Notes: a model not told the origin generated them from the sequence alone. A stretch of 14,171 bases of DNA from RUG14223 sp051881075 (GCA_051881075.1 JBJEPE010000047.1:1-14171); one strand, 5' to 3'; counted from the stretch's first letter, positions 1 through 8,150 are shown. A program made the numbers and translations.

Positions 1-117
1 TCTCATACAATCGTCATAGGTCTTGCAATCTGCAAGATAATCAATATCTTTTTTAGTGAAAAGATAATTTTCTTTTGCTCTTATACAGGCAACCGCATAG
101 ATGAATTTTTCTGCCAT
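1..117 (-). CDS. atpC: V-type ATP synthase subunit C, N-terminal part (runs off the window)
   Basis: The first 39 codons of a gene that continues beyond position 1. The visible peptide begins MAEKFIYAVACIRAKENYLF and continues with KKDIDYLADCKTYDDCM. This matches the usual start of bacterial and archaeal V/A-type ATPase subunit C (d-type connector): a YAxARIRA-like segment, then a helix around 'DI..L....sY.d'. Subunit C caps the rotor ring and joins it to the central stalk. The ATG is preceded by an AAGGGGG Shine-Dalgarno sequence about 8 bases upstream, and only 15 bases separate it from the stop of the subunit E gene, so the two are almost certainly co-transcribed and translationally close. 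The identification rests on a short fragment plus its position after H-I-K-E, the usual order in Clostridia, in which F, A, B and D genes would follow outside the window. Confidence 0.82.
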   Translation of the reverse strand, partial: MAEKFIYAVACIRAKENYLFTKKDIDYLADCKTYDDCMR

Positions 118-132
118 ATGTGGTGCCCCCTT

Positions 133-717
133 TTACGCAAATAATATCTCTTGTATTTTGTCCTGTAGTTCATCGGCAACACTCTCAAATATGGCACTGA
201 ATGAACAATTTTCTTCTATACCGCCATATATCAGAACAAAGCCACCGTCTATATTTCGTGTTTCTCTTGAAAGCTTTAGCGTACCGCCGGAAGCCTTCTC
301 AAGCTCTATCCTGAAATTTTGCGGCAAACGTTTTTTATCTGCCTTTGAAAATGCGATCTCGCCTTTCTGAGAAAGCACGTGTTTTTCAACCATTTTAAGA
401 ATATATGCAAAATATTCATCATCAGGCATATTGAGCATATCGGTATGAACCTGATCTATCATCTTTCTGATGATATTGTGTTTTTCTGTAAGTATTTTTC
501 TTCTTTTTTCAAGCTCTGCCGCAGATTTCGCTCTGTTTATGATATCCTCGTATCTTGCGTCAGCGGCTTCTTTAATTTCAATCGCCTTTTGTCTGCCCTC
601 AACCAGTGCCGCCTCGGTTATCTCCTCGGCCTCCTGCTTGCCTTGTTTCTCTATTACTTCAGCAGACTTAATGGCATCCTGTGCAATGCGATTGATAATT
701 TTGTCTAAACCTGTCAT
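133..717 (-). CDS. atpE: V-type ATP synthase subunit E (peripheral stalk)
   Basis: A 194-residue protein of usual family length. Residues 1 to about 100 form a long charged, Ala/Glu/Lys-rich helix of coiled-coil character. The C-terminal globular part carries the family signature GGFVLIYGGIEENCSFSAIF followed by a helix ending in KIQEILFA. In V/A-type ATPases, subunit E pairs with a small H/G subunit to form the outer stalk that holds the A3B3 head against the membrane subunit I. The partner is encoded at 3301-3612 in the same operon. The ATG is preceded by GGAGAG at good spacing. The gene lies 37 bases after subunit K and 15 bases before subunit C. No odd residues or breaks are visible. The family also includes proteins named NtpE or AhaE; the identity is the same. 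Confidence 0.93.
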   Translation of the reverse strand: MTGLDKIINRIAQDAIKSAEVIEKQGKQEAEEITEAALVEGRQKAIEIKEAADARYEDIINRAKSAAELEKRRKILTEKHNIIRKMIDQVHTDMLNMPDDEYFAYILKMVEKHVLSQKGEIAFSKADKKRLPQNFRIELEKASGGTLKLSRETRNIDGGFVLIYGGIEENCSFSAIFESVADELQDKIQEILFA

Positions 718-754
718 AAACAGCTCTCCTATCGCATTAATTCGTTTTCGGCAA

Positions 755-1231
755 TCAGATATTTATACTGCCAATCTTGCTTACTGAAAGCAATGATACG
801 AGTAAAGCGAGAATTGCATATGTTTCAACCATTGCAGGGAAAATCATTGCCTTACCGAAAAGCTCAGGCTTCTTAGCAAGAACGCCAATACCGGCAACTG
901 ATGCGTTACCTTGATATACAGCAGAGATAAGACCTACAACCGCTATAGGTAAGCAAGCCGCAAGATAAAGCATACCTTTAGCAAATGTCATATTGCCATC
1001 CATGCCAAGAACACCGTTAAGTGTAATAAAGCCAACAACGAATCCGTAAATACCCTGTGTTGCAGGTAAAAGCTCAAATATAAGTACCTTACCGAACTTT
1101 GAACCGTCCTCAGCGATAACGCCTGATGCCGCTATAGCAGCTCTGCCAACGCCGATAGCTGATCCGATACCTGTCAAAATAACGGCGATAGCCGCTCCTA
1201 ATAATGCAATAAATAAACCTAAACTTTCCAT
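755..1231 (-). CDS. atpK: V-type ATP synthase subunit K (proteolipid, rotor ring c subunit, probably Na+-binding)
   Basis: A 158-residue, four-helix proteolipid, the duplicated hairpin form found in V-type ATPases. Helices lie at about 4-26, 48-72, 84-110 and 126-150. It has GIGSAIGVG in helix 1, LLPATQGIYGF in helix 2, YQGNASVAGIGVLAKKPE around helix 3 and AMVETYAIL in helix 4. Helix 4 carries the essential carboxylate, Glu136; helix 2 has Gln in the matching position, so there is one ion site per four helices. Leu55, Thr58, Gln59, Gln107 and Glu136 align with the five Na+ ligands known from Enterococcus hirae NtpK (Leu61, Thr64, Gln65, Gln110, Glu139). The chosen ATG lies 10 bases after AAGGAGG and two bases after the subunit I stop. 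An in-frame TTG at 1237, overlapping that stop, would add two residues but sits only 4 bases from the Shine-Dalgarno sequence. Confidence 0.95.
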   Translation of the reverse strand: MESLGLFIALLGAAIAVILTGIGSAIGVGRAAIAASGVIAEDGSKFGKVLIFELLPATQGIYGFVVGFITLNGVLGMDGNMTFAKGMLYLAACLPIAVVGLISAVYQGNASVAGIGVLAKKPELFGKAMIFPAMVETYAILALLVSLLSVSKIGSINI

Positions 1232-1233
1232 AA

Positions 1234-3255
1234 TCAATAGTCCTCCTTGACAATATTATAATGTTTTGTATTTATCTTGAACGGATTGAATTTTCTTCCT
1301 CCGCCTTCATAAAACTTACCTAAAAATTCAACAAACTGAAGTCTGTTGGTGTGTACATATGCACCCAGTGCGTTAATTCCCATATTCAGAGAATGTCCCA
1401 AAATGAATACAAGTATAAATGCAAGAGCACCTACAATTCCACCGCCAAACATTGAGCCGATTTGATTAAATACGTTTGCAACAACGCTTGTTGCCAGACC
1501 TAACGCCAAAAGTCTTGAGTATGAAAGAATATCACTCAAGTAGCTTGTTATACCGTAAAGTCCGTATGCACCTTTCATCAGTCGCTTAAATGGATTGCGT
1601 GATTCACGGCCTGCAAACAACAGTATTATGATAGCTCCTATAACCATTGCGACACCTGCGCCTGTCATTACATACTCGGGGAAGCTAACCGCTGAACCGG
1701 AAATATCCGCATACAGATCCATGTTCATTACCAGTAATATAGCACCGCCGACTAGTAACATCCAGCTAAAAGAGTCGTAAACGGCATCCATGATATGACC
1801 GTTCTTAATGTTCTTATAGGCAAGAATCAAAAGTCCTGCGAAAAGATGAACAACGCCAAAGCCGAGTGAATACATAAACAGCCTCATCGGCTCATCTACA
1901 GGGTTAAACCAAAGTGCGTGGAACGCAATATCGGGTCTATTAAAGAACGTAGTAGCTATTACGTTGACCGCATCTCCGAAAAAGCTGCCGAACATAAAGC
2001 CCCAGAACATTGTCGATATACCGCACATCATAAACATCTTCAGGCTTTTGTGCATACCTTCTGACATTTTAGGAAATTTAAGCAATGCAAATATACATCC
2101 AAGTGCCATTAGCAGGCCGTAGCCTGCATCCGAAAACATCATACCGAAAAAGATGTAATAGAATATAGCCATAACAGCGGTAGGGTCTACCTCATGCCTG
2201 TTTGGCAAACTGTACGTTTCAAGCACCGTTTCTACCGGCTCTGCAAGAGGTGAATTTTTAAGTGCCACAGGCACGTCCTCATCTTTCTCCGTATCTTCAA
2301 ACTCAATAGTAAGACTAAAGCGATTTAACAGCTCTTCTTCAAGCTCCTGTGCTTGATCCGCACGGATATAACCTGTCAGGATGAATATTCGCCTTGAGTT
2401 ACCCAATTTTTCAATGACGGCATATTTGTCTGCCCTCATCGTGTAATAATCCTGCATAAACCTTAGTGCATTTTTCATACCGGCAAAGGTACTCATGTAG
2501 TTTATGCGTTCTTCAAGAGTTAACTCGGTATCACGCTTTCTGTCCATTAAGATTTTAAGCCTTTCAACAGGGTTCTCTTTTGTAGGAGCAGGCGGACGTG
2601 AAAATCCCATGTTCCTTAGTGCGTTTTCCAAATCGTCGTATATATCCTTGTGACAAAGAATAAATACGCAGGTCTGGCTGGATGATTCGCTTATCATTTC
2701 AAGCGAATAGCCCTCAAGCTCCGGAGCCGTAGCGGCAAGCTCGTCTATTATGTCATCATACGCCATAAGGCGTGGGAACGAGCCTATGAAAGCCCTAGTT
2801 GACGCAGTACCCTTAAACCGCATGGGTACATCAAGCTTTGACCACGGAACTATTGCGTCCATCTGAGTTTTAATGCCTATAATGTCGGCTTTTAAATCAG
2901 ATATTTCTTTATCTACCGCAATAACCTCATACGCAATACGCATAATCTCGGTAGATTCGTTTACAAATGTATAGTAATCATCAACGCTGATATCGTCTTT
3001 ACCCTTAAGCGACTGAAAAATTGACCCGTCTGACGGGATATATTTTTCCAAAACCTTAAACGCATTGCCTGCTATATCGGAGTTTTTCTCAAATAACGCT
3101 CGCTTCTGAGATGTATCTTCAAAATTATAATGAGAATCATTGATATTCAGCTTTTCAACTTCAATAACACCTCTGCGCTGCAATTCCTCAAGAATAGCCT
3201 TTCGATTTTCACGCATAGCGTAAATGTTGACTCGCTTCATTGGTAAAACAGCCAT
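1234..3255 (-). CDS. atpI: V-type ATP synthase subunit I (membrane stator, a-subunit homologue)
   Basis: A 673-residue protein, normal for the family, with a soluble N-terminal half (about 1-355, coiled-coil arms) and a membrane half of about eight helices (about 360-635). The segment SDILSYSRLLALGLAT carries the arginine (Arg581) that corresponds to the essential TM7 arginine of the a subunit, which discharges the rotor carboxylate. The end, HSLNMGINALGAYVHTNRLQ followed by FVEFLGKFYEGGGRKFNPF, is the standard C-terminal signature. It forms the ion half-channels next to the subunit K ring and anchors the E/H stalk. I chose the ATG at 3255 because GAGGTG lies 6 bases before it. An in-frame GTG at 3264 is itself part of that Shine-Dalgarno sequence, so it is unlikely to be the start. 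The 3' end carries the AAGGAGG used by subunit K. Confidence 0.95.
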   Translation of the reverse strand: MAVLPMKRVNIYAMRENRKAILEELQRRGVIEVEKLNINDSHYNFEDTSQKRALFEKNSDIAGNAFKVLEKYIPSDGSIFQSLKGKDDISVDDYYTFVNESTEIMRIAYEVIAVDKEISDLKADIIGIKTQMDAIVPWSKLDVPMRFKGTASTRAFIGSFPRLMAYDDIIDELAATAPELEGYSLEMISESSSQTCVFILCHKDIYDDLENALRNMGFSRPPAPTKENPVERLKILMDRKRDTELTLEERINYMSTFAGMKNALRFMQDYYTMRADKYAVIEKLGNSRRIFILTGYIRADQAQELEEELLNRFSLTIEFEDTEKDEDVPVALKNSPLAEPVETVLETYSLPNRHEVDPTAVMAIFYYIFFGMMFSDAGYGLLMALGCIFALLKFPKMSEGMHKSLKMFMMCGISTMFWGFMFGSFFGDAVNVIATTFFNRPDIAFHALWFNPVDEPMRLFMYSLGFGVVHLFAGLLILAYKNIKNGHIMDAVYDSFSWMLLVGGAILLVMNMDLYADISGSAVSFPEYVMTGAGVAMVIGAIIILLFAGRESRNPFKRLMKGAYGLYGITSYLSDILSYSRLLALGLATSVVANVFNQIGSMFGGGIVGALAFILVFILGHSLNMGINALGAYVHTNRLQFVEFLGKFYEGGGRKFNPFKINTKHYNIVKEDY

Positions 3256-3300
3256 TGCCGACACCTCACTTTCTATTATATATATGATAATAAAGAACTG

Positions 3301-3612
3301 TCATCTGCTGATTATCTCCGCTATAGCATCAAAAACTATATCTTTCTTTTCTTCAGCAGATGCTGTAAAGGCGGCAATTTCTTCATCCGCCTCGGCGTTT
3401 GCCTTGCTCATTATTTCACTAGCCTTTTGATTAGCCTCGTTTATCATTTCATCAGACTTGTTCTGTGCCATAGATACAAATGAATCAACGGTGCTTTTTG
3501 CCTTTTCCTTTGCGCCGTCTACAGCTCTGCCCGCCTTTTCACGTGCAAGCTGTTCCAGCTTATCGGCATTTAATTCAGCTTGCTTAATAGCTTTTACTGT
3601 ACTCAATGCCAT
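3301..3612 (-). CDS. atpH: V-type ATP synthase subunit H (AhaH/G-type peripheral stalk partner)
   Basis: A 103-residue, almost entirely helical, charged protein beginning MALSTVKAIKQAELNADKLE and rich in Ala, Lys, Glu, Asp and Gln in coiled-coil spacing, with no membrane segment. Size, composition and position as first gene of the operon fit the small H (archaeal AhaH, E. hirae NtpF-like) subunit that forms a parallel coiled coil with subunit E in the outer stalk. The ATG at 3612 is preceded by a GGTGG-type Shine-Dalgarno sequence; an in-frame TTG at 3627 would add an unlikely MVVVI leader that is simply that ribosome-binding site translated. A consensus promoter lies about 60 bases upstream. 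Simple coiled-coil proteins are hard to name from sequence alone, so context carries much of the weight here. Confidence 0.86.
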   Translation of the reverse strand: MALSTVKAIKQAELNADKLEQLAREKAGRAVDGAKEKAKSTVDSFVSMAQNKSDEMINEANQKASEIMSKANAEADEEIAAFTASAEEKKDIVFDAIAEIISR

Positions 3613-3938
3613 AATGACCACCACCAATTAATGTATATTTGTATTAAACATTCAATTTTCATATCTAATTAATTATATAAAAAACAGCTTTTTTTGTCAA
3701 TGCCTATTTCAGATATGTTGCAAAATATTAACAATATAGCCTCATATATTTCAGTTTTTTGAGTTCTTATAGGAATAAACGATAAAGCTATAGATATTGA
3801 TATAACCAGTCATCCGTTGCAATCAAAATTATACTAAAAAAGTGCAATAAATAAAATAAACAAAACTTTTTCTCTGCACAAAATTTGTACAATTCTATTA
3901 TTCTGCACAAAAATACAATTATTTAGAAGAATTTATTT
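3613..3938. other. Intergenic region between the V-ATPase operon and the HAD phosphatase gene
   Basis: About 325 AT-rich bases without a supportable gene. The part next to 3612 holds the ATPase ribosome-binding site and promoter. The part next to 3939 lies downstream of the HAD gene and should contain its transcription end, but I see no GC-rich hairpin with a T run. It contains an imperfect direct repeat: TCTGCACAAAA at 3873-3883 and again at 3902-3912, each followed within a few bases by ACAATT. The first copy includes the small palindrome TTGTACAA (3885-3892). The function of the repeat is unknown. Confidence 0.6.
3672..3700 (-). promoter_or_regulatory. Sigma-A promoter of the V-ATPase operon
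   Basis: Read on the minus strand, a perfect TTGACA (-35, 3695-3700) is followed by exactly 17 bases and a perfect TATAAT (-10, 3672-3677). Transcription should begin near 3665, giving a leader of about 50 bases before the subunit H ATG at 3612. This is the best promoter match in the window and suggests strong constitutive expression of the ATPase genes. Confidence 0.85.
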
Positions 3939-4757
3939 TTATTGCTTAAAGTCTTTCAATAAGAACTTAGCAACTCCGTCATTGTCGTTTGTATCCAAAA
4001 TCTCATCGGCATACTCCTTGACTTGCTCTGCCCCATTACTCATTGCAAGTGCATAGTCGGCAACCTGAAGCATACCTATATCATTCAGGTTATCTCCGAA
4101 TGTAACAAGACGGTCGGCATTGTAATACTCCTTTAATTTTTTTACTGCTGATGCCTTACCTGCATTACTGCTGAATATCTCAAAAAAATGAAGCCCTGAG
4201 TAATTATCACGGTACAGTAAGGCCGTAACGCCATTAATCTTCTTTATCTCTTCATACGGTGCAACAAGCTTTTCATATTCATCAACCATAGTAAAATAAA
4301 TAACATCATTGCTACTGTCAAGGTTAAACTTATCACATATGTTTACTGACTTATAATCATCCTTAGTAATAGATGTAAAAAACTCCTCCTCATACTCATT
4401 GGAAAAGCCGGTGCTTATCATATTTATTCCGCCGTCGAAAAAATATATAGAGTATTTTCTTTTAAATCTGTCTAAAACATCAATTATTTTTTGTGCTGTA
4501 CCCAACTCAAGAGGCACGCAAGAGGCATATTTTTTCTCCTTAAAATCATACGTAAGCACCCCATTCAGTTGTATGCCTAAAAGGTTCAAATTAACATCCT
4601 TCATAAGTGCCACAGAGGTCATACAACGTGCTGTTGCTATTGTAAAGTAAATTTCCTTGTCAAGTAGCAAGTTTATAGTATCTATCGTGTTTTTCGACAA
4701 TTCAGCATTGCTGTTAAGCAAGGTTCCGTCAAGGTCAGAAACATATAAAGTCTTCAT
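3939..4757 (-). CDS. Cof-type HAD-IIB family phosphatase
   Basis: A 272-residue protein of the haloacid dehalogenase superfamily, cap type IIB (Cof/YidA-like), cytoplasmic. Motif I is SDLDGTLL with nucleophile Asp8 and acid/base Asp10. Motif II is in FTIATAR. The motif III lysine is Lys201 in SSNAGKASA. Motif IV is GDNLNDIGML with Asp222 and Asp226 for Mg2+. The cap domain sits between motifs II and III (about residues 80-190). Members hydrolyse sugar phosphates, FMN, pyridoxal phosphate or related small phosphates; the substrate cannot be read from the sequence. The ATG at 4757 is preceded by a purine-rich GAGATGAG stretch; an in-frame TTG at 4772 would add five residues and looks like the translated ribosome-binding site. 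It follows the pseudouridine synthase gene after 73 bases, so the two may share a transcript. Confidence 0.92.
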   Translation of the reverse strand: MKTLYVSDLDGTLLNSNAELSKNTIDTINLLLDKEIYFTIATARCMTSVALMKDVNLNLLGIQLNGVLTYDFKEKKYASCVPLELGTAQKIIDVLDRFKRKYSIYFFDGGINMISTGFSNEYEEEFFTSITKDDYKSVNICDKFNLDSSNDVIYFTMVDEYEKLVAPYEEIKKINGVTALLYRDNYSGLHFFEIFSSNAGKASAVKKLKEYYNADRLVTFGDNLNDIGMLQVADYALAMSNGAEQVKEYADEILDTNDNDGVAKFLLKDFKQ

Positions 4758-4830
4758 TAACTCATCTCTCAAATCATCTATAATTAGTCTGTATTTACTC
4801 TTTAAATATTATCTGCTATAGTTAAAAATA

Positions 4831-5793
4831 TTACTTTAAATTATTAAATAATTGTGTAAACCACACATTTTTAACTTGAAAGCTCTTGCCATTAAGGTAA
4901 TTTAAAATACCTGCATCCGACTCAAATTCAAAATTAAGCTTATAAGAATACAGCATTTGCCACTTATGACCTTCTTTCCGGTTTACCTCATTTGAGCCAT
5001 ATTTTCCGTCGCCTATAAGCGGATGACCTATTGATGCCATATGCGCTCTTATCTGGTGAGTCCTGCCTGTAAGCAGATGTACCTCAAGCAGGCTTTTACC
5101 GCCACCCTCAGCGATAACCTTGTACTCTGTTTTTACCGTCTTAGTATTCTCATTAGGCTTACTTAGTATGTAAACCTTATTCTTATTCTCGTTTTTTTCT
5201 AAATAGCCCACAAGTAGACCGCTTTTTTTATTTAAAATTCCTTGAACGACACATAGATAATATTTTTGCAGCTCTCGGTTTTTCATTTTCTCATTTAAAA
5301 TACGCAAGCTTTCGGCATTTTTGGCCGCGATAACTATGCCGCCTGTATTTCTGTCAATTCTGTTGACAAGCGCCGGAGCAAAAGAAGCCTCATCACTTGG
5401 ATTATACTCCCCTTTATCATACAGATAATGCTGTATGCGGGCAATCAATGAATCAAAATGATAGGTTTCATCAGGATGCACCAGAAGGCCCTGCTTTTTA
5501 TCAGCGAGAAGTATATTTTCATCCTCATATAGAATATTAAGTACAGAAGGCGCTTTAAGAAATTCGTAATTTTCATCTACAGTCTGTTCAAAAAATTCAT
5601 CCTTGATATAATACGTTATTACATCGCCCTCGCTCAGGCGTGTTGCTATGTCGCATTTTTTACCGTTTACCTTTATATATTTTGTTCTGATATACTTATA
5701 CATCAGTGATTTAGGCATAGTAGGAAAACACTTTGTCAGATATTTATCAAGGCGTTGACCGGCATCATTTTTTTTGATTTCGGCAGTTCTCAT
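4831..5793 (-). CDS. RluA-family pseudouridine synthase (RluC/RluD-like)
   Basis: A 320-residue RNA-modifying enzyme that isomerises uridine to pseudouridine, probably in 23S rRNA. An S4 RNA-binding domain occupies about residues 13-60 (QRLDKYLTKCFP ... VNGKKCDIATRLSEGD). The catalytic domain follows, with NRIDRNTGG carrying the catalytic Asp147, then LLTGRTHQIRAHM and GHPLIGDGKYG, all family signatures. The usual HRLDxxTSG is here NRIDRNTGG, with His to Asn and Ser to Gly, a mild variation that keeps the catalytic aspartate. The S4 domain and length fit the RluC/RluD branch rather than RluA itself, but the exact target uridine is not predictable. The ATG is preceded by AGGAGAG at good spacing. 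It is divergent from uvrB. Confidence 0.92.
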   Translation of the reverse strand: MRTAEIKKNDAGQRLDKYLTKCFPTMPKSLMYKYIRTKYIKVNGKKCDIATRLSEGDVITYYIKDEFFEQTVDENYEFLKAPSVLNILYEDENILLADKKQGLLVHPDETYHFDSLIARIQHYLYDKGEYNPSDEASFAPALVNRIDRNTGGIVIAAKNAESLRILNEKMKNRELQKYYLCVVQGILNKKSGLLVGYLEKNENKNKVYILSKPNENTKTVKTEYKVIAEGGGKSLLEVHLLTGRTHQIRAHMASIGHPLIGDGKYGSNEVNRKEGHKWQMLYSYKLNFEFESDAGILNYLNGKSFQVKNVWFTQLFNNLK

Positions 5794-5850
5794 ATAGACT
5801 CTCCTCTTAAATTTAAGGCTAAACTAATCAAAATTTACTCGTATTATATT

Positions 5851-5878
5851 ATTTTACCATATTTCTGCGTAAAAACAA
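5851..5878 (-). promoter_or_regulatory. Candidate promoter for the pseudouridine synthase gene
   Basis: On the minus strand TTGTTT (5873-5878) is followed by 16 bases and TAAAAT (5851-5856), the latter preceded by TGG, which makes it an extended -10. The start would be near 5844, about 50 bases before the ATG at 5793. A perfect TATAAT also occurs at 5843-5848 but has no acceptable -35 at 16-18 bases. Confidence 0.45.
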
Positions 5879-5922
5879 CAATAATTTTTAAAAAAATCAG
5901 ACTTTCTGTATTATAAACATTA

Positions 5923-5951
5923 TTGTTAAATTAAAAAAATTTCGCTATAAT
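5923..5951 (+). promoter_or_regulatory. Candidate sigma-A promoter of uvrB
   Basis: TTGTTA (5923-5928) is followed by exactly 17 bases and a perfect TATAAT (5946-5951). It would give a leader of about 115 bases. A second perfect TATAAT at 5994-5999 lacks a good -35 and could be an alternative start. I looked for an SOS operator of the GAAC-N4-GTTC type between 5794 and 6071 and saw none, so LexA control is not evident from the sequence. Confidence 0.6.
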
Positions 5952-6071
5952 TATTTGTTAATTATTTCTCTATTCAAAGCTATTAAAATAGTGTATAATA
6001 ATTAGTTACAGAATTTATTTTGAACTTTTTACAAATATAGGCGTATTTGCCGCTATTTTGTGAGGGATATT

Positions 6072-8027
6072 ATGGATTTTAAATTAAAATCAGACTACAA
6101 ACCTACAGGCGATCAGCCACAAGCTATCGATAAGCTTGTAAAAAGCATACAAAACGGCAACCGTGAGCAAACTCTCCTCGGTGTAACAGGCTCAGGTAAA
6201 ACATTTACTATGGCAAACGTTATTGAGAAGCTAAACCGTCCGACATTGGTTTTGGCGCATAACAAGACGCTTGCCGCACAGCTTTGCTCGGAGTTTAAGC
6301 AGTTTTTCCCGGAAAATGCGGTAGAATATTTCGTATCATACTACGATTATTATCAGCCGGAAGCCTATATCGCCAATACCGACACATACATTGAAAAGGA
6401 CAGCTCAATAAATGAAGAGATAGACAAACTGCGCCACTCGGCAACATCGGCATTGTCTGAGCGACGTGACGTTATAATAGTAGCCAGCGTTTCATGTATT
6501 TATAGCTTGGGTAACCCTATAGACTACAGAACAATGGTAATTTCTCTACGCCCCGGCATGGAAAAGAGCCGTGACGACCTTATTAAAAAGCTTATTGAGT
6601 TGCAATATGAAAGAAATGATATAAATTTTGTCAGAAATAAATTTCGTGTACACGGCGATGTTGTAGAGATATTCCCTGCGGCATCAAGCGGCTCAGCACT
6701 CAGAATAGAATTTTTCGGCGATGAAATAGACCGGATTTCTGAGGTAAACCCACTTACGGGACAGGTAACGGCAAATTTAAGACACGCCGCTATATATCCC
6801 GCATCGCACTACATTGTACCAAGAGAAAAAATGAATGCCGCACTCATAGAGATAGAGCGTGAATTGCAGGAAAGATTGGCTTACTTCCGTCAGGAGGGCA
6901 AGCTTTTAGAGGCACAGCGCATAGAGCAACGCACCCATTATGACATGGAAATGTTGCAGGAAATAGGATTTTGCACTGGAATTGAAAACTATTCAAGGGT
7001 ACTGTCAGGCAGAGAGCCCGGCTCTGCACCGTTTACGTTGCTTGACTATTTTCCTAAGGATTTCTTACTTTTTGTTGATGAATCGCACGTTACATTACCA
7101 CAGGTAAGAGCCATGTACGCAGGTGATAGAGCAAGAAAAGAAAGCCTTATCGACTACGGCTTCCGTCTGCCCTCCGCCTACGATAACAGACCGCTTAACT
7201 TTGATGAATTCTATGATAAATTAAATCAGGTAGTCTTTGTAAGCGCAACACCCGGTGACTTTGAGAAAGAAAAAAGTGCAGAAACAGTTGAGCAGGTAAT
7301 TCGTCCGACAGGCTTGCTTGATCCTGAAATAATCGTAAAACCAACCGACGGTCAGATAGATGATTTGGTTTCTGAAATCAATTTGAGAGTAGAAAAAGAG
7401 CAGCGTGTGCTTGTGACTACTCTTACTAAAAAAATGGCGGAGGATCTGACAGCTTACCTAGAAACCATGGGTGTAAAGGTACAATATATGCACCATGATA
7501 TAGATACTGTGGAACGCATGAAGATAGTGCGTGACCTCCGCTTAGGCGAATTTGATGTACTTGTTGGCATCAATCTTCTACGTGAAGGACTTGATATACC
7601 TGAGGTTTCTTTGGTTGCTATACTTGATGCGGACAAGGAAGGCTTTTTAAGATCAGCACGGTCGCTGATACAGACTATCGGACGTGCAGCCAGAAACAGC
7701 GATGGACAAGTAATAATGTACGCCGACAGCGTTACTCCGTCAATGGAACAGGCAATAACCGAAACCGAACGCCGCCGCTCCATCCAGATGAGATATAATG
7801 AAGAACATGGCATAATTCCTAAAACCATAATCAAAAAGGCATCTGATATCTTAGAGATATCTACTCACGATGAAACTGACAGAAAAACACGCAAGCGCTT
7901 AAAGCCTGAGGAGAAACGAGCCCTTATTGAACAACTCACCAAGGAAATGAAGGCTGCCGCAAAGCTTTTAGAGTTTGAACACGCCGCATATTTAAGAGAT
8001 AAAATCAATAAGTTAAAAGGAAATTAA
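6072..8027 (+). CDS. uvrB: Excinuclease ABC subunit UvrB
   Basis: A 651-residue DNA-damage-verifying helicase of nucleotide excision repair, which takes over the lesion from UvrA and recruits UvrC. Walker A is GVTGSGKT at residues 37-44. The damage-probing beta-hairpin region is SYYDYYQPEAY (about 89-99), followed by KLRHSATSAL. Walker B is VDESH (about 335-339). Helicase motifs VTTLTKKM, GINLLREGLDIPEVSLVAI and QTIGRAARN follow. The C-terminal UVR helix pair (EMKAAAKLLEFEHAAYLRD) that contacts UvrC is present. Length and sequence are close to the Bacillus protein throughout. The ATG at 6072 is preceded by GAGG six bases upstream; the in-frame GTG at 6060 overlaps that ribosome-binding site and is unlikely. 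Often uvrB is followed by uvrA; here an AT-rich gap follows instead. Confidence 0.98.
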   Translation: MDFKLKSDYKPTGDQPQAIDKLVKSIQNGNREQTLLGVTGSGKTFTMANVIEKLNRPTLVLAHNKTLAAQLCSEFKQFFPENAVEYFVSYYDYYQPEAYIANTDTYIEKDSSINEEIDKLRHSATSALSERRDVIIVASVSCIYSLGNPIDYRTMVISLRPGMEKSRDDLIKKLIELQYERNDINFVRNKFRVHGDVVEIFPAASSGSALRIEFFGDEIDRISEVNPLTGQVTANLRHAAIYPASHYIVPREKMNAALIEIERELQERLAYFRQEGKLLEAQRIEQRTHYDMEMLQEIGFCTGIENYSRVLSGREPGSAPFTLLDYFPKDFLLFVDESHVTLPQVRAMYAGDRARKESLIDYGFRLPSAYDNRPLNFDEFYDKLNQVVFVSATPGDFEKEKSAETVEQVIRPTGLLDPEIIVKPTDGQIDDLVSEINLRVEKEQRVLVTTLTKKMAEDLTAYLETMGVKVQYMHHDIDTVERMKIVRDLRLGEFDVLVGINLLREGLDIPEVSLVAILDADKEGFLRSARSLIQTIGRAARNSDGQVIMYADSVTPSMEQAITETERRRSIQMRYNEEHGIIPKTIIKKASDILEISTHDETDRKTRKRLKPEEKRALIEQLTKEMKAAAKLLEFEHAAYLRDKINKLKGN

Positions 8028-8049
8028 CTTAAAAAGCATTAAAAAAACA

Positions 8050-8079
8050 CAATAAAATTTTTTAGGTTGAATTTTATTG
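8050..8079. repeat. 10-bp inverted repeat after uvrB
   Basis: CAATAAAATT (8050-8059) and its exact complement (8070-8079) flank a 10-base spacer, starting 23 bases after the uvrB stop. On the plus strand no T run follows, so it is a poor terminator for uvrB. Read on the minus strand it is followed by a run of seven T (8041-8047). The stem has only two GC pairs. It may slow or protect the uvrB 3' end, but termination is unproven. Confidence 0.5.
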
Positions 8080-8115
8080 CAAAATGTAGTATGATTAATT
8101 ATAGAATATATGAAT

Positions 8116-8150
8116 AATAATTAATAAATTTCTTATATTTATTAATTATT
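8116..8150 (+). repeat. 14-bp all-AT inverted repeat, possible weak terminator
   Basis: Left arm 8116-8129 and right arm 8137-8150 are perfect complements of 14 bases made only of A and T, with a 7-base loop. A run of six T follows at 8159-8164. It could act as a weak terminator for uvrB read-through, or as a DNA-level site. A stem without any GC pair is not a standard intrinsic terminator. In such AT-rich DNA short palindromes arise by chance, though 14 perfect pairs is long. Confidence 0.4.

Noticed and set aside
1235..1237. TTG start codon for subunit K overlapping the subunit I stop
   Set aside because: It is only 4 bases from the AAGGAGG sequence, and the ATG two codons later has a more usual context.
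5794..6071. SOS (LexA) operator in front of uvrB
   Set aside because: No GAAC-N4-GTTC dyad was found; the GAACTTTTTAC stretch near 6021 lacks the second half.
6844..7834. Minus-strand reading frames of 61 and 126 codons inside uvrB
   Set aside because: They are shadows of the well-conserved uvrB frame and show no motifs.
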